Notes under the pieces: generated by a model
What the model was told of the DNA's origin: nothing
What the model saw: only the letters and a program-made list of their open reading frames with translations
Database searches by the model: none
In this document: positions 18,427 through 28,540 of the stretch, in pieces
How positions within the stretch are numbered: position 1 is the stretch's first letter
Layout: every line of letters starts with the position of its first letter
NCBI RefSeq assembly: GCF_016734905.1
Contig: NZ_JAERPO010000002.1
Span: 701,524-765,523, forward strand
Length of the DNA: 64,000 bases
From: Sphingopyxis jiangsuensis
GTDB taxonomy: Bacteria > Pseudomonadota > Alphaproteobacteria > Sphingomonadales > Sphingomonadaceae
Direction: 5' to 3'
Position numbers and translations under genes: made by a program

Positions 18427-19067
18427 GCGGGGTCGCCATTGCACGGCGAAGATGCGCCGCGATAATCGTCGCCCCATCGGCGGTAACCGGCCGTGTCGAT
18501 GTGAAAGCGCGTGACCTTGTAGATACCGAGACCAACCCCAAAGCGCGGGCCAGTCCTGGCATGAAGCGGGCAAAGGATGGCGATAAGGTCCGCGCGGCTT
18601 GACCGCTTGGTGGGTTCGAGGTCGAGCGCCGCAAAACGCAAGTGCCGGCTTGCCTTCGCTCCCTGGAAACAGGCGTTGGCAGCAGGGTCGCGATAACCCG
18701 ACAGGACGCGCACCGGACCAACAACGGGCACCACCTGATCGCGAACATATCGCAATGTCGGGACCATCGCGGCCCATTGCGCGCGTGCGGGAACAGCGAA
18801 CGGTTCAGCGGTCTTGCAGCGACGCCAGCGGGCATCGCTGCGCAATAGGTCGGCCAGCGGCAGCACGTCGCCGACCCCCTCTCGGTCGAAATAGGCTTCG
18901 ATCGCGGCGACTTCAGGCGCCGCTTTCCCGCGGCGCCATTCTTCGAACAGATCGACGTCGCCCGCGGCGCCGGGTCTCGCCGCAGGCTGATCGAGCGTCG
19001 GGAAGACGCGCCACAGAACCAGTCCGGCCGACGCCGCTAACAGGGCGGCAACCATCGCCCTTTTCAC
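18417..19067 (-). CDS. M15-family peptidase-like protein (D-Ala-D-Ala carboxypeptidase type)
   Basis: 216 residues with an N-terminal signal or anchor (MVAALLAASAGLVLW). Motifs LSGYRDPAANACFQGAKASRHLRFAALDLEP and RFHIDTAGYRRWG carry the expected zinc ligands of the M15_3 group: His in SRH, Asp in ALD and His in RFHID. It probably trims peptidoglycan peptides in the periplasm. GTG 19067 overlaps the stop of the nucleosidase gene (GTGA), so I take it over the longer upstream frame. ATG 19055 is an alternative. Confidence 0.78.
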   Translation of the reverse strand: MKRAMVAALLAASAGLVLWRVFPTLDQPAARPGAAGDVDLFEEWRRGKAAPEVAAIEAYFDREGVGDVLPLADLLRSDARWRRCKTAEPFAVPARAQWAAMVPTLRYVRDQVVPVVGPVRVLSGYRDPAANACFQGAKASRHLRFAALDLEPTKRSSRADLIAILCPLHARTGPRFGVGLGIYKVTRFHIDTAGYRRWGDDYRGASSPCNGDPAQS

Positions 19068-19714
19068 AACATCCCCACCAATTGCTCCGTTTCGTCGCCC
19101 GCCACCCGCGCCGCGCGGATCAGGTTTGCCTGGAAATCGCCGCCGCTGTCGCCGTTCGCCTCGTCGGTGACTGCCTTGATTGCCGCCCACGGCTTGCCGA
19201 GCCGCGCGGCCGCCTGCGCAACCGCGCCCACCTCCATATCGACCAGCGTCGCGCCGAGCGTGGCGAGGTCCGCCGCGGCGTCTGGGCAGGCGACGAAGCT
19301 GTCACCGCTCGCGATGCGGGCGTGCGGCAGGCCAAGGCCGGGGTCCGCCATCGCGGCGAAATGCGCCTCGCCCGCCTCGCCCATCGGCCAGTCGCCCGCG
19401 CGGTAGCGGCAGAACAGGCCGGGATGCGTCGCGCCATAATCATGCTGCAGCGCCTCGGCGATCCAATAAGCGCCCGGCGCCGCGCCGAGCGACCCGCAGG
19501 TCCCGCTCATCAGCAACAGGTCGGCATCGGCGCCAAATACCCCGGCGGCCAGCGCCGCATTGACCTTGCCGAGCCCGCAGGTCACGATGACGAGATCGTG
19601 GCCGTAGGCAGCCAAGTGGCGGGCGCGGAACCGCCCCTCTCCGTATTCGCCTGCCCCCAAGAACATCGCATCGGCTTCTTCGGGGAGTGCGGCAAGGATG
19701 AGAATCGCGGTCAT
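19064..19714 (-). CDS. MTA/SAH nucleosidase-like phosphorylase-fold protein
   Basis: 216 residues of the nucleoside phosphorylase fold: ILILAALPEEADAM, VTCGLGKVNAA, LLLMSGTCGSL, and VDMEVGAVAQAAARLGKPWAAIKAVTDEAN. The last two correspond to the MTAN ME-E/D substrate region (here VDMEVGA and VTDEAN). It likely hydrolyses an adenine thio-nucleoside, but other phosphorylase-type substrates are possible. It is coupled to the M15 peptidase gene by a 4-base overlap. Confidence 0.75.
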   Translation of the reverse strand: MTAILILAALPEEADAMFLGAGEYGEGRFRARHLAAYGHDLVIVTCGLGKVNAALAAGVFGADADLLLMSGTCGSLGAAPGAYWIAEALQHDYGATHPGLFCRYRAGDWPMGEAGEAHFAAMADPGLGLPHARIASGDSFVACPDAAADLATLGATLVDMEVGAVAQAAARLGKPWAAIKAVTDEANGDSGGDFQANLIRAARVAGDETEQLVGML

Positions 19715-19735
19715 GGCTTCTGTCTAATCCCCTGG

Positions 19736-19810
19736 CCGTTTGTGTCGAGCGAAGTCGAGACGCGTTGGTGCGACGCCAGGCGTCCCTCGACGTCGCTCGG
19801 GACGAACGGG
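19736..19810. repeat. Intergenic palindromic repeat, family A copy 2
   Basis: The left arm CCGTTTGTGTCGAGCGAAGT... is nearly identical to the other family A copies. The right arm has diverged but still pairs over roughly 22 of 29 positions. Lies between the divergent nucleosidase and SBF transporter genes. Confidence 0.75.
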
Positions 19811-19890
19811 AATGAAAATCCTCCCCACGCGAAGTGGTCGGGGGATCTGATTGGCTTGCCAACGGCGCGCCACGCCGCCATCGCTTCCCC

Positions 19891-20850
19891 ATGCTTGCGC
19901 GCATCTTTCCCGACCGCTTCGTTCCTGTCCTGCTCGCGACCACATTGTTTGCAAGCCTGCTCCCCGTTCATGGCGCCGCCGTGCCAATCGCACAGGCGCT
20001 ATCGACGGCGGCTATCGTGCTGCTCTTCTTCCTCAACGGGGTTCGCCTCCCCCGCGACGAGGTGTTGCACGGCGTGCGCAACTGGAAGCTGCAGGGCGCG
20101 GCCTTTGCCTATTGTTTCGGCGCGATGGCGCTACTGGGGCTTGGCGCGCAGGCTGCGCTCGCGGCGCTGCTCCCGGCGATGCTCGCGCTCGGCTTTCTCT
20201 TCCTCGGCATCCTGCCCTCGACCGTCCAGTCGGCAACGGCGGCGAGCAGCATGGCGGGCGGCAATGTCGCCGCAAGCGTCGTCGCGGCGGCGCTGCTCAA
20301 CCTGTCAGGCGTCATCGTCGCACCGCTTCTTTTCGCCGCATTGGCGGGGAGCGCGGGTGCGATCAGCGGCGCGGCGGCGCTGCGTATCGTCGCCATCCTC
20401 CTGCTGCCCTTTTTCGCAGGGCAGGTCGCACAGCGCTGGCTGCGCCCCTGGGTGCTCGCGCATCGCGGGCTCGCAACGTTGATGGACCGCAGCGCGATCG
20501 CGATCGCCGTCTACGTCGCCTTTTCGGCGGCGGTCGTCGGCGGCATCTGGGACCTGCTCGACATGCGCGAGATCGCGATCGGCGGCGCCGCGGTCGCCGC
20601 GCTCCTAGCGTTGTCGTTCGGCGGCGCGTGGCTGCTTGGCGGCGTGCTGCGGCTCGCGCGCGCCGACCGCATCACCCTGCTCTTTTCGGGCGCGCAGAAA
20701 AGCATCGCGGTCGGCGCCCCGCTCGCCGCGACGCTATTTCCCGCCGCGACGGCCGGCATGGTGCTGGTCCCGATCCTCGTCTATCATATGGCGCAGCTGA
20801 TCCTGTCGGCATGGCTCGCGCCCCTCCTGGTGCGGCGGGCAGGGGTGTGA
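19891..20850 (+). CDS. Bile acid:sodium symporter family (SBF-like) transporter
   Basis: 319 residues with about ten hydrophobic helices. LPSTVQSATAASSMAGGNVAASVVAAALLNLSGV matches the conserved transport core of SBF-like proteins (YfeH/P7 group). LFSGAQKSIAVGAPLAATLFP is the matching second-half motif. The real substrate is unknown and bile acid is unlikely in this organism. ATG 19891 is chosen because MLARIFPDRFVPVLLATTL starts the first helix; 19 upstream in-frame codons derive from the intergenic region. Confidence 0.82.
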   Translation: MLARIFPDRFVPVLLATTLFASLLPVHGAAVPIAQALSTAAIVLLFFLNGVRLPRDEVLHGVRNWKLQGAAFAYCFGAMALLGLGAQAALAALLPAMLALGFLFLGILPSTVQSATAASSMAGGNVAASVVAAALLNLSGVIVAPLLFAALAGSAGAISGAAALRIVAILLLPFFAGQVAQRWLRPWVLAHRGLATLMDRSAIAIAVYVAFSAAVVGGIWDLLDMREIAIGGAAVAALLALSFGGAWLLGGVLRLARADRITLLFSGAQKSIAVGAPLAATLFPAATAGMVLVPILVYHMAQLILSAWLAPLLVRRAGV

Positions 20851-20912
20851 TGCTTGAATAACACAGTGCCGCGTGCCATATAGGGGGCGGCATCGGGGTG
20901 GAAGGAACAGGA

Positions 20913-22124
20913 ATGAGCGAACAGACTGCAACTGCGACCGCAACCGACGAGCTGAAGCTGACGCCGCCCGATCCCGTGCCCGCCGTCGCGCCCGAAAAGG
21001 CCGCCGGGCTTGTTGCGCTGTCGAGCGAGCAGAAATCGAAGCTCGAGGAGCGCGTCGACGGGTTTATCGAGGACCTTGTCGCGCAGGATGAAAACTCGCC
21101 CGAATTCGGCAAGCGGATCGACCAGATCACCAATATGGGTCGCAAGGAAATGCTGGAGGCGGCGAACCAGTCGAACCGCTTCCTCGACCGCCCGATCAAG
21201 GCGATGGATCGCGACACCGACATCGGGATGAACCTGATCGAGCTGCGCAACACCGTCGAGCGCCTCGACCCCTCGGCGAACGGCAAACTGCTGTCGAAGC
21301 GCGGCTTTCTCGACAAGATTTTCGGCAGTCGGATCACCAACTATTTCGCGCAGTATCGCAGCGCCCAGACGCATATCGGCGGCATTCTGACCGCGCTCGC
21401 CAATGGCAAGGACGAGCTGTTGATGGACAATGCCGCGATCGACGTCGAACGGCGCAAACTGTGGGAGGCGATGGGCAAGCTCGAGCAGATGATTCACATC
21501 GCCAACACGCTCGACCAGCGGCTCGAGGCGAAGGCCGAGGAACTCGACAGCAGCGATCCCGCCAAGGCGAAGGTGATCCGCGAAAATGCGCTTTTCTACG
21601 CGCGCCAGCGGACGCAGGACCTGCTCACGCAAATGGCCGTGACGGTGCAGGGCTATCTCGCGCTCGACCTCGTCAAAAAGAATAATGTCGAGCTGGTGAA
21701 GGGCGTCGACCGCGCCTCGACCACCACAGTCGGCGCGCTGAAGACCGCGATCACCGTCGCGCAGGCGATGACGAACCAGAAGCTGGTGCTCGAACAGATT
21801 ACCGCGCTCAACACGACCACTGCCGGTATCATCGACGGCACATCGAAGATGCTGAAGGAGAATACCGCGCGCATCCACGAACAGGCGGCGTCGAGCACGA
21901 TCCCGATGGAAACGCTGCAGCGCGCCTTCCAGAATATCTACGACACGATGGACGCGATCGACACGTTCAAGCTGAAGGCGCTCGATTCGATGAAGACGAC
22001 GGTCACGGCGCTGGAGGGCGAGGTCCAGAAGTCCAAGGGCTATATCGCGCGCGCCGAGGGCGCTGCCCAGGCACAGGCGAGCGTCGGCGGCGCCGACAGC
22101 CCGCTCGCGGCGATCGAGGGATAA
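20913..22124 (+). CDS. Toxic anion resistance protein TelA family
   Basis: 403 residues, soluble and largely alpha-helical with long coiled-coil stretches. TelA-family segments include NRFLDRPIKAMD, GKLLSKRGFLDKIFGSRITNYFAQYRSAQTHI, and ALKTAITVAQAMTNQKLVLEQI. The family is linked to tellurite and other envelope stress resistance, but the biochemical role is unknown. AGGAACAGGA precedes ATG 20913. The next gene starts two bases after its stop, so the two are surely expressed together. Confidence 0.87.
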   Translation: MSEQTATATATDELKLTPPDPVPAVAPEKAAGLVALSSEQKSKLEERVDGFIEDLVAQDENSPEFGKRIDQITNMGRKEMLEAANQSNRFLDRPIKAMDRDTDIGMNLIELRNTVERLDPSANGKLLSKRGFLDKIFGSRITNYFAQYRSAQTHIGGILTALANGKDELLMDNAAIDVERRKLWEAMGKLEQMIHIANTLDQRLEAKAEELDSSDPAKAKVIRENALFYARQRTQDLLTQMAVTVQGYLALDLVKKNNVELVKGVDRASTTTVGALKTAITVAQAMTNQKLVLEQITALNTTTAGIIDGTSKMLKENTARIHEQAASSTIPMETLQRAFQNIYDTMDAIDTFKLKALDSMKTTVTALEGEVQKSKGYIARAEGAAQAQASVGGADSPLAAIEG

Positions 22125-22126
22125 TC

Positions 22127-22855
22127 ATGACGATGAGCGAGGTCGACAAGATCCGCGTATCGGCAGAGGCGGCGATCGAACGCTCGCAGGAGCGCCGCCG
22201 CCCCATCGGCACCAAAAGCGTCGCGCTGCGCCGCCAGCATCTGTTCAGGAAGCTCGGCCGTATCCTGATCGCGGGCGGAGTGGTGCTGCTCGGCGCGGCG
22301 CTGTTCGGTGCGCTGGTCCAGCCGCTCGGCTTTACCGGGCTGCTCGCGCTGTTCGTGCTGCTCGTCGGGGTCGCGGTGCTGTTCGGGCGTTCGCCCTTTC
22401 CCGAGCCGCGGCAGGCCGACCTGCCGAAGACCGATCTCAAACAGCTCGCGGGACGCACCGAAATCTGGCTCGAAGCGCAGCGTCCCGCGCTGCCCGCACC
22501 CGCCAAGACGCTTGTCGACGGCATCGGCGTCCAGCTCGATTTGCTCGCGCCGCAGCTCCAGACGATCGACGCGTCGAGCCCCGCCGCGGCCAACATCCGC
22601 AAGCTCGTCGGAGAGGACCTGCCCGAACTCGTCGCGGGCTACCAGCGCATCCCGGCTGGGCTCCGCAAGGAAGCGCATGCCGGGCGCACCCCCGACGACA
22701 CGCTCGTCGGCGGATTGAAGATGCTCGAGCGCGAGATTGGCGAGGCTGCGCGCAGCCTTGCGGCGGGCGATCTGGACAAGCTCGCAACGCGCGAACGCTA
22801 TCTCCAGCTCAAATATCAGGGGCTCGAGGGCGAGGAAACGCCCGGCGCCGCCTAA
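22127..22855 (+). CDS. Membrane protein cotranscribed with TelA (unknown function)
   Basis: 242 residues. A basic N-terminal region (SQERRRPIGTKSVALRRQHLFRKLGR) is followed by two adjacent transmembrane helices (about residues 45-85) and a C-terminal helical domain, probably cytoplasmic. I do not recognise a domain with confidence. Position and layout recall XpaC, which partners TelA in Bacillus, but I see no decisive motif. ATG 22127 comes two bases after the TelA stop; ATG 22133 is an alternative. The stop overlaps the end of convergent hutC. Confidence 0.72.
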   Translation: MTMSEVDKIRVSAEAAIERSQERRRPIGTKSVALRRQHLFRKLGRILIAGGVVLLGAALFGALVQPLGFTGLLALFVLLVGVAVLFGRSPFPEPRQADLPKTDLKQLAGRTEIWLEAQRPALPAPAKTLVDGIGVQLDLLAPQLQTIDASSPAAANIRKLVGEDLPELVAGYQRIPAGLRKEAHAGRTPDDTLVGGLKMLEREIGEAARSLAAGDLDKLATRERYLQLKYQGLEGEETPGAA

Positions 22856-23559
22856 CGCGCCGCGCCGAAGCGCGCGACAAGGTCATAGGCCGCGCCGACG
22901 AAATGCTGGCGCACCAGCGTGATGCCCTCGTCACCGCGCCACGTCCGGCGCTCGACGAACAGGCACGCCGTGCCGTCGGCAACCCCAAGATGCCCCGCGA
23001 CCAGGCGGTCAGCGCCGACCGCTGCGATGCGCGTTTCGGCCTCGGTCCAGGGGACATGCTTGAGCAGCCACGCCCCCGGCGACACGCGGCCGAAGTCCTG
23101 TGCGGCAAGCTCGGGAACCGCGGCGAGGCTGACGAGCCGCTGCTCCGACGCCAGCGGCACCCCGTCGGCGAAATGCACCCCCTCGATCGCGAGCAGGTCC
23201 CCGCGGCCCGCAAGCGCCACTTCGTCGGCGCGCGCGGGGTCGGGCGCGCGGACGATGCGGCGCGCGAGCTCGAAACGATACACCTGACCGCGTCCCGTCA
23301 CCTCCTGCTCAAGGTCGGGAATGTCGAGCACCATCGAATGCACGCGCGGACGCGCGACGAACGAGCCCGCACGCTTGCGCCGCTCGACCAGCCCCGCAGC
23401 GGCGAGCGATTGCAGCGCCTTGCTCACCGTCATCCGCGCGCAGCCATAACGCTCCATCAGCTCATGCTCGACGGGCAGCCGCGCGCCCGGCTGGAGTTCG
23501 CCCGACAGGATCGCCGCCTCGATCTCGCGGCGGATACGCTCGTGGAGCGGCGCGCTCAT
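22852..23559 (-). CDS. hutC: Histidine utilisation repressor HutC (GntR family)
   Basis: 235 residues. GntR winged helix at the N-terminus (HERIRREIEAAILSGELQPGARLPVEHELMERYGCARMTVSKALQSLAAAGLVERRKRAGSFVA), then a UTRA effector domain (LLAIEGVHFADGVPLASEQRLVS). HutC represses the hut genes and is released by urocanate. ATG 23559 overlaps the hutF stop (ATGA), so it is in the same transcript as hutF. A candidate operator lies in the hutF-hutI gap. Confidence 0.9.
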   Translation of the reverse strand: MSAPLHERIRREIEAAILSGELQPGARLPVEHELMERYGCARMTVSKALQSLAAAGLVERRKRAGSFVARPRVHSMVLDIPDLEQEVTGRGQVYRFELARRIVRAPDPARADEVALAGRGDLLAIEGVHFADGVPLASEQRLVSLAAVPELAAQDFGRVSPGAWLLKHVPWTEAETRIAAVGADRLVAGHLGVADGTACLFVERRTWRGDEGITLVRQHFVGAAYDLVARFGAAR

Positions 23560-24932
23560 CGGTCGAATCCCGCAATCGCGCGGCGATAGCGCTCGGCCAC
23601 CGCGTCGCGCGCGCGATGGCGCCCGCCGCGCACGACGCATTCGCCGCGTCGCCACACGCAGTCGATCGCGGCGCGGCCGCTCGCGAACAGAAAGGCGTCG
23701 AGGATCTGCTCGGCAGGCTTGCCGGCGAGCGAGGGGTGGTGCGCGTCGAGGCTGACGACGTCGGCGGAGCTTCCGAGCGCGATCCCGCCGACGACCCCAA
23801 GCGCCTGCGCGCCGCCCGCAAGCGCGCCGTCGAACAACGCCTGCCCGCTCGACATCCCCGGCGCGCGCGCGACGCGGTTGCGGCCCTTCGCGGCGAGCCG
23901 CTGGCCATATTCGAGCCAGCGCAATTCCTCGCTCATGTCGATCAGCACGTTGGAATCGGAGCCGACGCCAAAGCGTCCCCCCGCGGCAAGAAAGGGCACG
24001 GCGTCGAAAATCCCGTCGCCCAGATTGGCCTCGGTGACGGGGCACAGCCCAGCCACAGCACCGCTTTCAGCAAGGCGCCGCGCTTCGTCATTTGTCATGT
24101 GCGTCGCGTGCACCGCGCACCAGCGCGCGTCGACATCGGCATGACCGAGCAGCCATTCGACCGGCTGCTGCCCGCTCCACGCGACGCAATCCTCGACCTC
24201 CTTCACCTGCTCGGCGATGTGGATGTGGATCGGCGCGTCGCCGGCAAGCTCCGCGAGCGCCGCCAGTTCGCCCTGCGTCACCGCGCGCAGGCTGTGCGGC
24301 GCGACGCCGACGATGGCGTCGGGCAGGTCGCATGTCGCTGCCGCGCGCAGCGTGTCGAGCAGCCGCGCATAACCGTCGAAGTCGTGAACGAAGCGCCGCT
24401 GCCCCTCGTTCGGCGCGGCACTCCCGAACCCCGCATGGGCATAGAAGACGGGCAGGTGCGTCAGGCCGATGCCGCTTTCGGCAGCCGCAGCAAATATAGC
24501 GCGCGACATTTGCGCGGGGTCGGCGAAGGCGCGCCCGTCGCGGTCGTGGTGGAGATAGTGGAATTCGCCGACGCGCGTGAACCCGCTTTCGAGCATTTCG
24601 ACATAGGCGAGCGCAGCGATGGCGGCGAGCATCTCGGGGTCGAGCCGATCGACGAAGCGGTACATCACCTCGCGCCACGTCCAGAAACTGTCGTCGCCCG
24701 CGCCGCGAATCTCGGCGAGCCCGGCCATTCCGCGCTGGAAGGCATGGCTGTGCAGGTTCGGCATGCCGGGAAGCGCGATCGCATGGCGTTCGTCGCCCCT
24801 CTCGGGCGCAACCCCCGGCTCGACGGTGGCGATCCGGCCGTCGGCGACGGCAATGCGGACATTCGCGGCCCAACAGCCGTCGATCAGCGCCTGTCCGAAA
24901 TGCAGCCGTTGCGGCATCTTGCCTTCGCCCAT
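23556..24932 (-). CDS. hutF: Formimidoylglutamate deiminase (HutF)
   Basis: 458 residues, amidohydrolase superfamily. Metal and active-site segments are MPNLHSHAFQRGMAG, HIHIAEQVKEVEDC, AVHATHM and VGSDSNVLIDMSEELRWLEYGQR. It converts N-formimino-glutamate to N-formyl-glutamate and ammonia, the fourth step of the five-step histidine route. HutG then completes the pathway. The start is ATG 24932 with AAGGG upstream; ATG 24917 (MPQRLHF) is almost equally likely. Confidence 0.93.
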   Translation of the reverse strand: MGEGKMPQRLHFGQALIDGCWAANVRIAVADGRIATVEPGVAPERGDERHAIALPGMPNLHSHAFQRGMAGLAEIRGAGDDSFWTWREVMYRFVDRLDPEMLAAIAALAYVEMLESGFTRVGEFHYLHHDRDGRAFADPAQMSRAIFAAAAESGIGLTHLPVFYAHAGFGSAAPNEGQRRFVHDFDGYARLLDTLRAAATCDLPDAIVGVAPHSLRAVTQGELAALAELAGDAPIHIHIAEQVKEVEDCVAWSGQQPVEWLLGHADVDARWCAVHATHMTNDEARRLAESGAVAGLCPVTEANLGDGIFDAVPFLAAGGRFGVGSDSNVLIDMSEELRWLEYGQRLAAKGRNRVARAPGMSSGQALFDGALAGGAQALGVVGGIALGSSADVVSLDAHHPSLAGKPAEQILDAFLFASGRAAIDCVWRRGECVVRGGRHRARDAVAERYRRAIAGFDR

Positions 24933-24961
24933 TGAGCGGCCCTTCCCGATTGCCTGCAATT

Positions 24962-24973
24962 ATGTCTATACAT
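24962..24973. promoter_or_regulatory. Candidate HutC operator between hutF and hutI
   Basis: ATGTCTATACAT is an imperfect palindrome (TGT...ACA arms), very like HutC sites of the TGTATATACA type. It lies 29 bases before hutF and 46 before hutI, so one site could control both arms. Confidence 0.55.
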
Positions 24974-25018
24974 TAATGGCAATCACTGCAATAGTTTGGT
25001 CCCGAAGGAGAGTCGGCA

Positions 25019-26218
25019 ATGCGCTGCGATACAATGTGGCACGACGCACGCATGGCGACGATGGCGGGCGACGGGCTCGGCATCGTCGAGGATGCGCTGA
25101 TCGCTTCCGACCAGGGCGTCATCCTCTATGCCGGGCCGCACGCCGACGCGCCTACGTTCGAGCCGGACGAGCGTGTCGCGTGCGGCGGCCGCTGGATCAC
25201 CCCCGGCCTGATCGACTGCCACACGCACCTCGTCCACGGCGGCAACCGCGCGAACGAATGGGCGATGCGGCTCGCGGGCGCGAGTTACGAAGAGATTGCG
25301 CAAGCGGGCGGCGGCATCGTCTCGACGATGAAGGCGACGCGCGCGGCGAGCGAGGACGCGCTTGTCGCTGCGGCGCTTCCCCGCCTCGACGCGCTGATCG
25401 CCGAAGGCGTCACCACGGTCGAAATCAAGTCGGGCTACGGCCTCGATACTGAGAGCGAGGCACGGATGCTCCGCGCCGCGCGGCGGCTCGAAAGCGAGCG
25501 GGCGGTCGCGGTAACGACGACCTTCCTCGGCGCGCACGCGCTGCCGCCGGAATTTGCGGGCGATGCCGACGGTTATGTCGCGATGGTCGCCGACGAGATG
25601 CTCCCGGCGATCGCGCGCGAAGGGCTCGCCGATGCGGTCGACGCCTTTTGCGAAGGCATCGGCTTCACCCCCGCGCAGACTGGGCGTATCTTCGCGGCGG
25701 CGGCGCGCGCCGGCCTCCCCGTCAAGCTCCACGCCGAGCAGCTCTCCAACCAGCAGGGCGCTGCGCTCGCTGCGCGCCACGATGCGCTGTCGGCCGATCA
25801 TCTCGAACATCTCGACGGCGAGGGCATCGCCGCAATGGCGAAGGCGGGGACGGTCGCGACCTTGTTGCCCGGCGCCTATTATTTCATGCGCGAGACGAAG
25901 CTGCCGCCGGTGGAGGCCCTGCGCGCGGCAGGCGTGCCGATCGCGCTCGCGACCGACTGCAACCCCGGCACCTCGCCGCTGACCTCGGTCCTGCTCGTCA
26001 TGAACATGGGCGCGACGCTGTTCGGGCTGACCGTCGAGGAATGCCTGACCGGCGTGACGCGCAACGCCGCGCGGGCACTGGGACAGGCTGGGGTCATCGG
26101 AACGATTGAGGCGGGGAAGCGCTGCGACCTCGCGATCTGGAACGTCGAGGAGCCCGCCGAACTCGTCTATCGCATGGGGCTGAACCCGCTCCATGCACGC
26201 ATCTGGAGTGGTCGATGA
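25019..26218 (+). CDS. hutI: Imidazolonepropionase (HutI)
   Basis: 399 residues, amidohydrolase fold. Metal-binding [32 protein letters not shown] and [11 protein letters not shown] are all intact, with [10 protein letters not shown] in the substrate site. Opens imidazolone-5-propionate to formiminoglutamate, step three of histidine breakdown. GGAG-like purine stretch precedes ATG 25019. The stop overlaps the hutH ATG. Confidence 0.95.
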   Translation: MRCDTMWHDARMATMAGDGLGIVEDALIASDQGVILYAGPHADAPTFEPDERVACGGRWITPGLIDCHTHLVHGGNRANEWAMRLAGASYEEIAQAGGGIVSTMKATRAASEDALVAAALPRLDALIAEGVTTVEIKSGYGLDTESEARMLRAARRLESERAVAVTTTFLGAHALPPEFAGDADGYVAMVADEMLPAIAREGLADAVDAFCEGIGFTPAQTGRIFAAAARAGLPVKLHAEQLSNQQGAALAARHDALSADHLEHLDGEGIAAMAKAGTVATLLPGAYYFMRETKLPPVEALRAAGVPIALATDCNPGTSPLTSVLLVMNMGATLFGLTVEECLTGVTRNAARALGQAGVIGTIEAGKRCDLAIWNVEEPAELVYRMGLNPLHARIWSGR

Positions 26219-27741
26219 ACGAGGTTATCCTGTCGCCCGGCGCGGTCGCGCTCGACGAATGGCGCGCCATCTATCGCGGCGCGTCGGCGCGGCTTGCGTC
26301 CGAATGCGGCGCGGCGATCGCCGGGGGCGCTGCGTCGATCGCGCGCATCCTCGCCAAAGGCGCGCCCGTCTATGGCATCAACACCGGCTTCGGAAAGCTC
26401 GCGAGCGTGCGCATCGACGACGCCGACCTCGCGGCGCTTCAGCGCAACATCGTGCTCAGCCATGCGGCGGGCACCGGCGCGCCCTCGCCGGTTCCGATCG
26501 TCCGGCTGATGATGGCGCTCAAGCTCGCGAGCTTCGGCGTCGGCGCGTCGGGTGTGCAGCCCGCGACCGTCGCGCTGCTCGAGGCGATGCTCGCCAAGGG
26601 GCTGACCCCGGTGGTGCCGTCGCAAGGGTCGGTCGGCGCGAGCGGCGACCTCGCCCCGCTCAGTCATATGGCGGCGGCAATGATCGGCGTCGGAGCGATC
26701 ATGGTCGACGGGCGTGCGATGCCCGCCGCCGATGCGCTCGCAAGCGCCGGGCTTTCGCCGCTCGAACTCGGGCCGAAGGAAGGGCTCGCGCTCCTCAACG
26801 GCACGCAATTCTCGACCGCCAATGCGCTTGCGGGGCTGTTCGAGGTCGACCTTGTCTTCCGCTCGGCGCTCGTCACCGGCGCCTTGTCGACAGAGGCCGC
26901 CAAGGGCTCCGACGCGCCTTTCGATCCGCGCATCCACGCGCTGCGGCGCCATGCCGGGCAGATCGCGGTCGGCGCTGCGCTGCGCGGGCTGATGGATGGA
27001 TCGGCGATCCGCGCGTCGCACCGCGATGACGACCCGCGCGTGCAGGACCCCTATTGCCTGCGCTGCCAGCCGCAGGTGATGGGCGCCGCGCTCGACCTGC
27101 TGCGGCAGGCAGCCACGACGCTCGAGACCGAGGCGAATGGCGTGTCCGACAACCCCCTTGTCTTCCCCGATGCCGACGAAGCGCTGTCGGGGGGAAATTT
27201 CCACGCCGAGCCGGTCGCCTTCGCCGCCGACATGATCGCGATGGCGATCTGCGAGATCGGATCGATCGCCGAGCGGCGCATCGCGATGCTCGTCGACCCC
27301 GCGCTGTCGGGGCTTCCCGCCTTCCTGACGCCGCGGCCGGGGCTCAATTCGGGCTTCATGATCCCGCAGGTCACCGCCGCCGCGCTCGTCAGCGAAAACA
27401 AGCAGCGCGCCTATCCCGCGAGCGTCGATTCGATCCCCACCTCGGCCAATCAGGAGGATCATGTGTCGATGGCGGCGCATGGCGCGCGGCGGTTGCTCGA
27501 CATGGCGGCGAACGTGCGCGCGGTGATCGGCATCGAATGGCTCGCCGCAGCGCAGGGCTGCGACTTCCACGCGCCGCTCACCTCGTCGGCGCGGATCGAG
27601 GCAGCACGCGCCTTGCTGCGCGGCACCGTGCCGACGCTCACCGACGACCGGCACTTCCACCCCGACATCGAAGCGGCGGCCGCGATGGTCGCGAGCGGCG
27701 CACTCGCGGCAGTCGCCGACGATCTGCCGGGGGTGCTGTGA
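26215..27741 (+). CDS. hutH: Histidine ammonia-lyase (HutH)
   Basis: 508 residues. The MIO cofactor motif is present ([14 protein letters not shown], with Ala-Ser-Gly that self-cyclises), along with [19 protein letters not shown] and [15 protein letters not shown]. It removes ammonia from histidine to give urocanate, the first and committing step. Overlaps hutI (ATGA) and hutG (GTGA), so the four rightward genes form a tightly coupled operon. Confidence 0.97.
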   Translation: MNEVILSPGAVALDEWRAIYRGASARLASECGAAIAGGAASIARILAKGAPVYGINTGFGKLASVRIDDADLAALQRNIVLSHAAGTGAPSPVPIVRLMMALKLASFGVGASGVQPATVALLEAMLAKGLTPVVPSQGSVGASGDLAPLSHMAAAMIGVGAIMVDGRAMPAADALASAGLSPLELGPKEGLALLNGTQFSTANALAGLFEVDLVFRSALVTGALSTEAAKGSDAPFDPRIHALRRHAGQIAVGAALRGLMDGSAIRASHRDDDPRVQDPYCLRCQPQVMGAALDLLRQAATTLETEANGVSDNPLVFPDADEALSGGNFHAEPVAFAADMIAMAICEIGSIAERRIAMLVDPALSGLPAFLTPRPGLNSGFMIPQVTAAALVSENKQRAYPASVDSIPTSANQEDHVSMAAHGARRLLDMAANVRAVIGIEWLAAAQGCDFHAPLTSSARIEAARALLRGTVPTLTDDRHFHPDIEAAAAMVASGALAAVADDLPGVL

Positions 27742-28538
27742 CCGACTGGCTCCAAATCCATCGCGGCGACGCGCCGCTGATCGTCGCCTTTCCGCATACG
27801 GGGAGCGACCTTGCCGATGTCGAGGCGGCGTTCGTCTCGCCTTGGCTTGCGCGGCGCGACGCCGACTGGTGGGTCGACCGCCTCTATGGTTTTGCGCGCG
27901 AGCTCGGCGCGACGACGGTGCGCACCACGATTTCGCGCAGCGTCATCGACGTGAACCGCAACCCGAGCGGCGCTTCGCTCTATCCGGGGCAGGCGACGAC
28001 CGAATTGTGCCCCACGACGACCTTCGACGGCGACCCCCTCTATCCGGGCGCGGGACCCGACGCCGACGAGATCGCGCGCCGCCGGATGCGCTGGTTCGCC
28101 CCCTATCACGCCGCGCTGGAAGACGAGATCGAGCGACTCGGCGCGCGCCATCCGCGCATCGTCCTCTACGACGCCCATTCGATCCGCAGCCATGTGCCGC
28201 GCCTTTTCGAGGGCGAGCTGCCGCTGTTCAACATTGGAACCAACGGAGGCGCAACCTGTGACCCGGCGCTGACCCAGGCAGTCGCTTCGATTTGCGCCGC
28301 GAGCGGTGCGCCGATGGTCGTCGACGGACGCTTTCGCGGCGGCTGGACGACGCGCCATTACGGTCGCCCCGCGAACGGCGTCCATGCGATCCAGATGGAA
28401 CTCGCGATGCGCGGCTATCTGACCGAACCCGCGACACCCGATGAGGGCAACTGGCCCGCGCCGATCGATACCGACCCGGCCGCCGCGCCGGTGCTGCGGC
28501 GCGTCCTCGCCGCGTGCCTCGACTTTGCGAAAGGATGA
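27738..28538 (+). CDS. hutG: N-formylglutamate deformylase (HutG)
   Basis: 266 residues of the N-formylglutamate amidohydrolase family: [11 protein letters not shown] near the N-terminus, [30 protein letters not shown] and the C-terminal [11 protein letters not shown]...[12 protein letters not shown]. It hydrolyses N-formylglutamate to glutamate and formate, the last step after HutF. GTG 27738 overlaps the hutH stop. The open frame extends far upstream antisense-like in another frame and is ignored. Confidence 0.94.
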   Translation: MTDWLQIHRGDAPLIVAFPHTGSDLADVEAAFVSPWLARRDADWWVDRLYGFARELGATTVRTTISRSVIDVNRNPSGASLYPGQATTELCPTTTFDGDPLYPGAGPDADEIARRRMRWFAPYHAALEDEIERLGARHPRIVLYDAHSIRSHVPRLFEGELPLFNIGTNGGATCDPALTQAVASICAASGAPMVVDGRFRGGWTTRHYGRPANGVHAIQMELAMRGYLTEPATPDEGNWPAPIDTDPAAAPVLRRVLAACLDFAKG

Positions 28539-28540
28539 CA

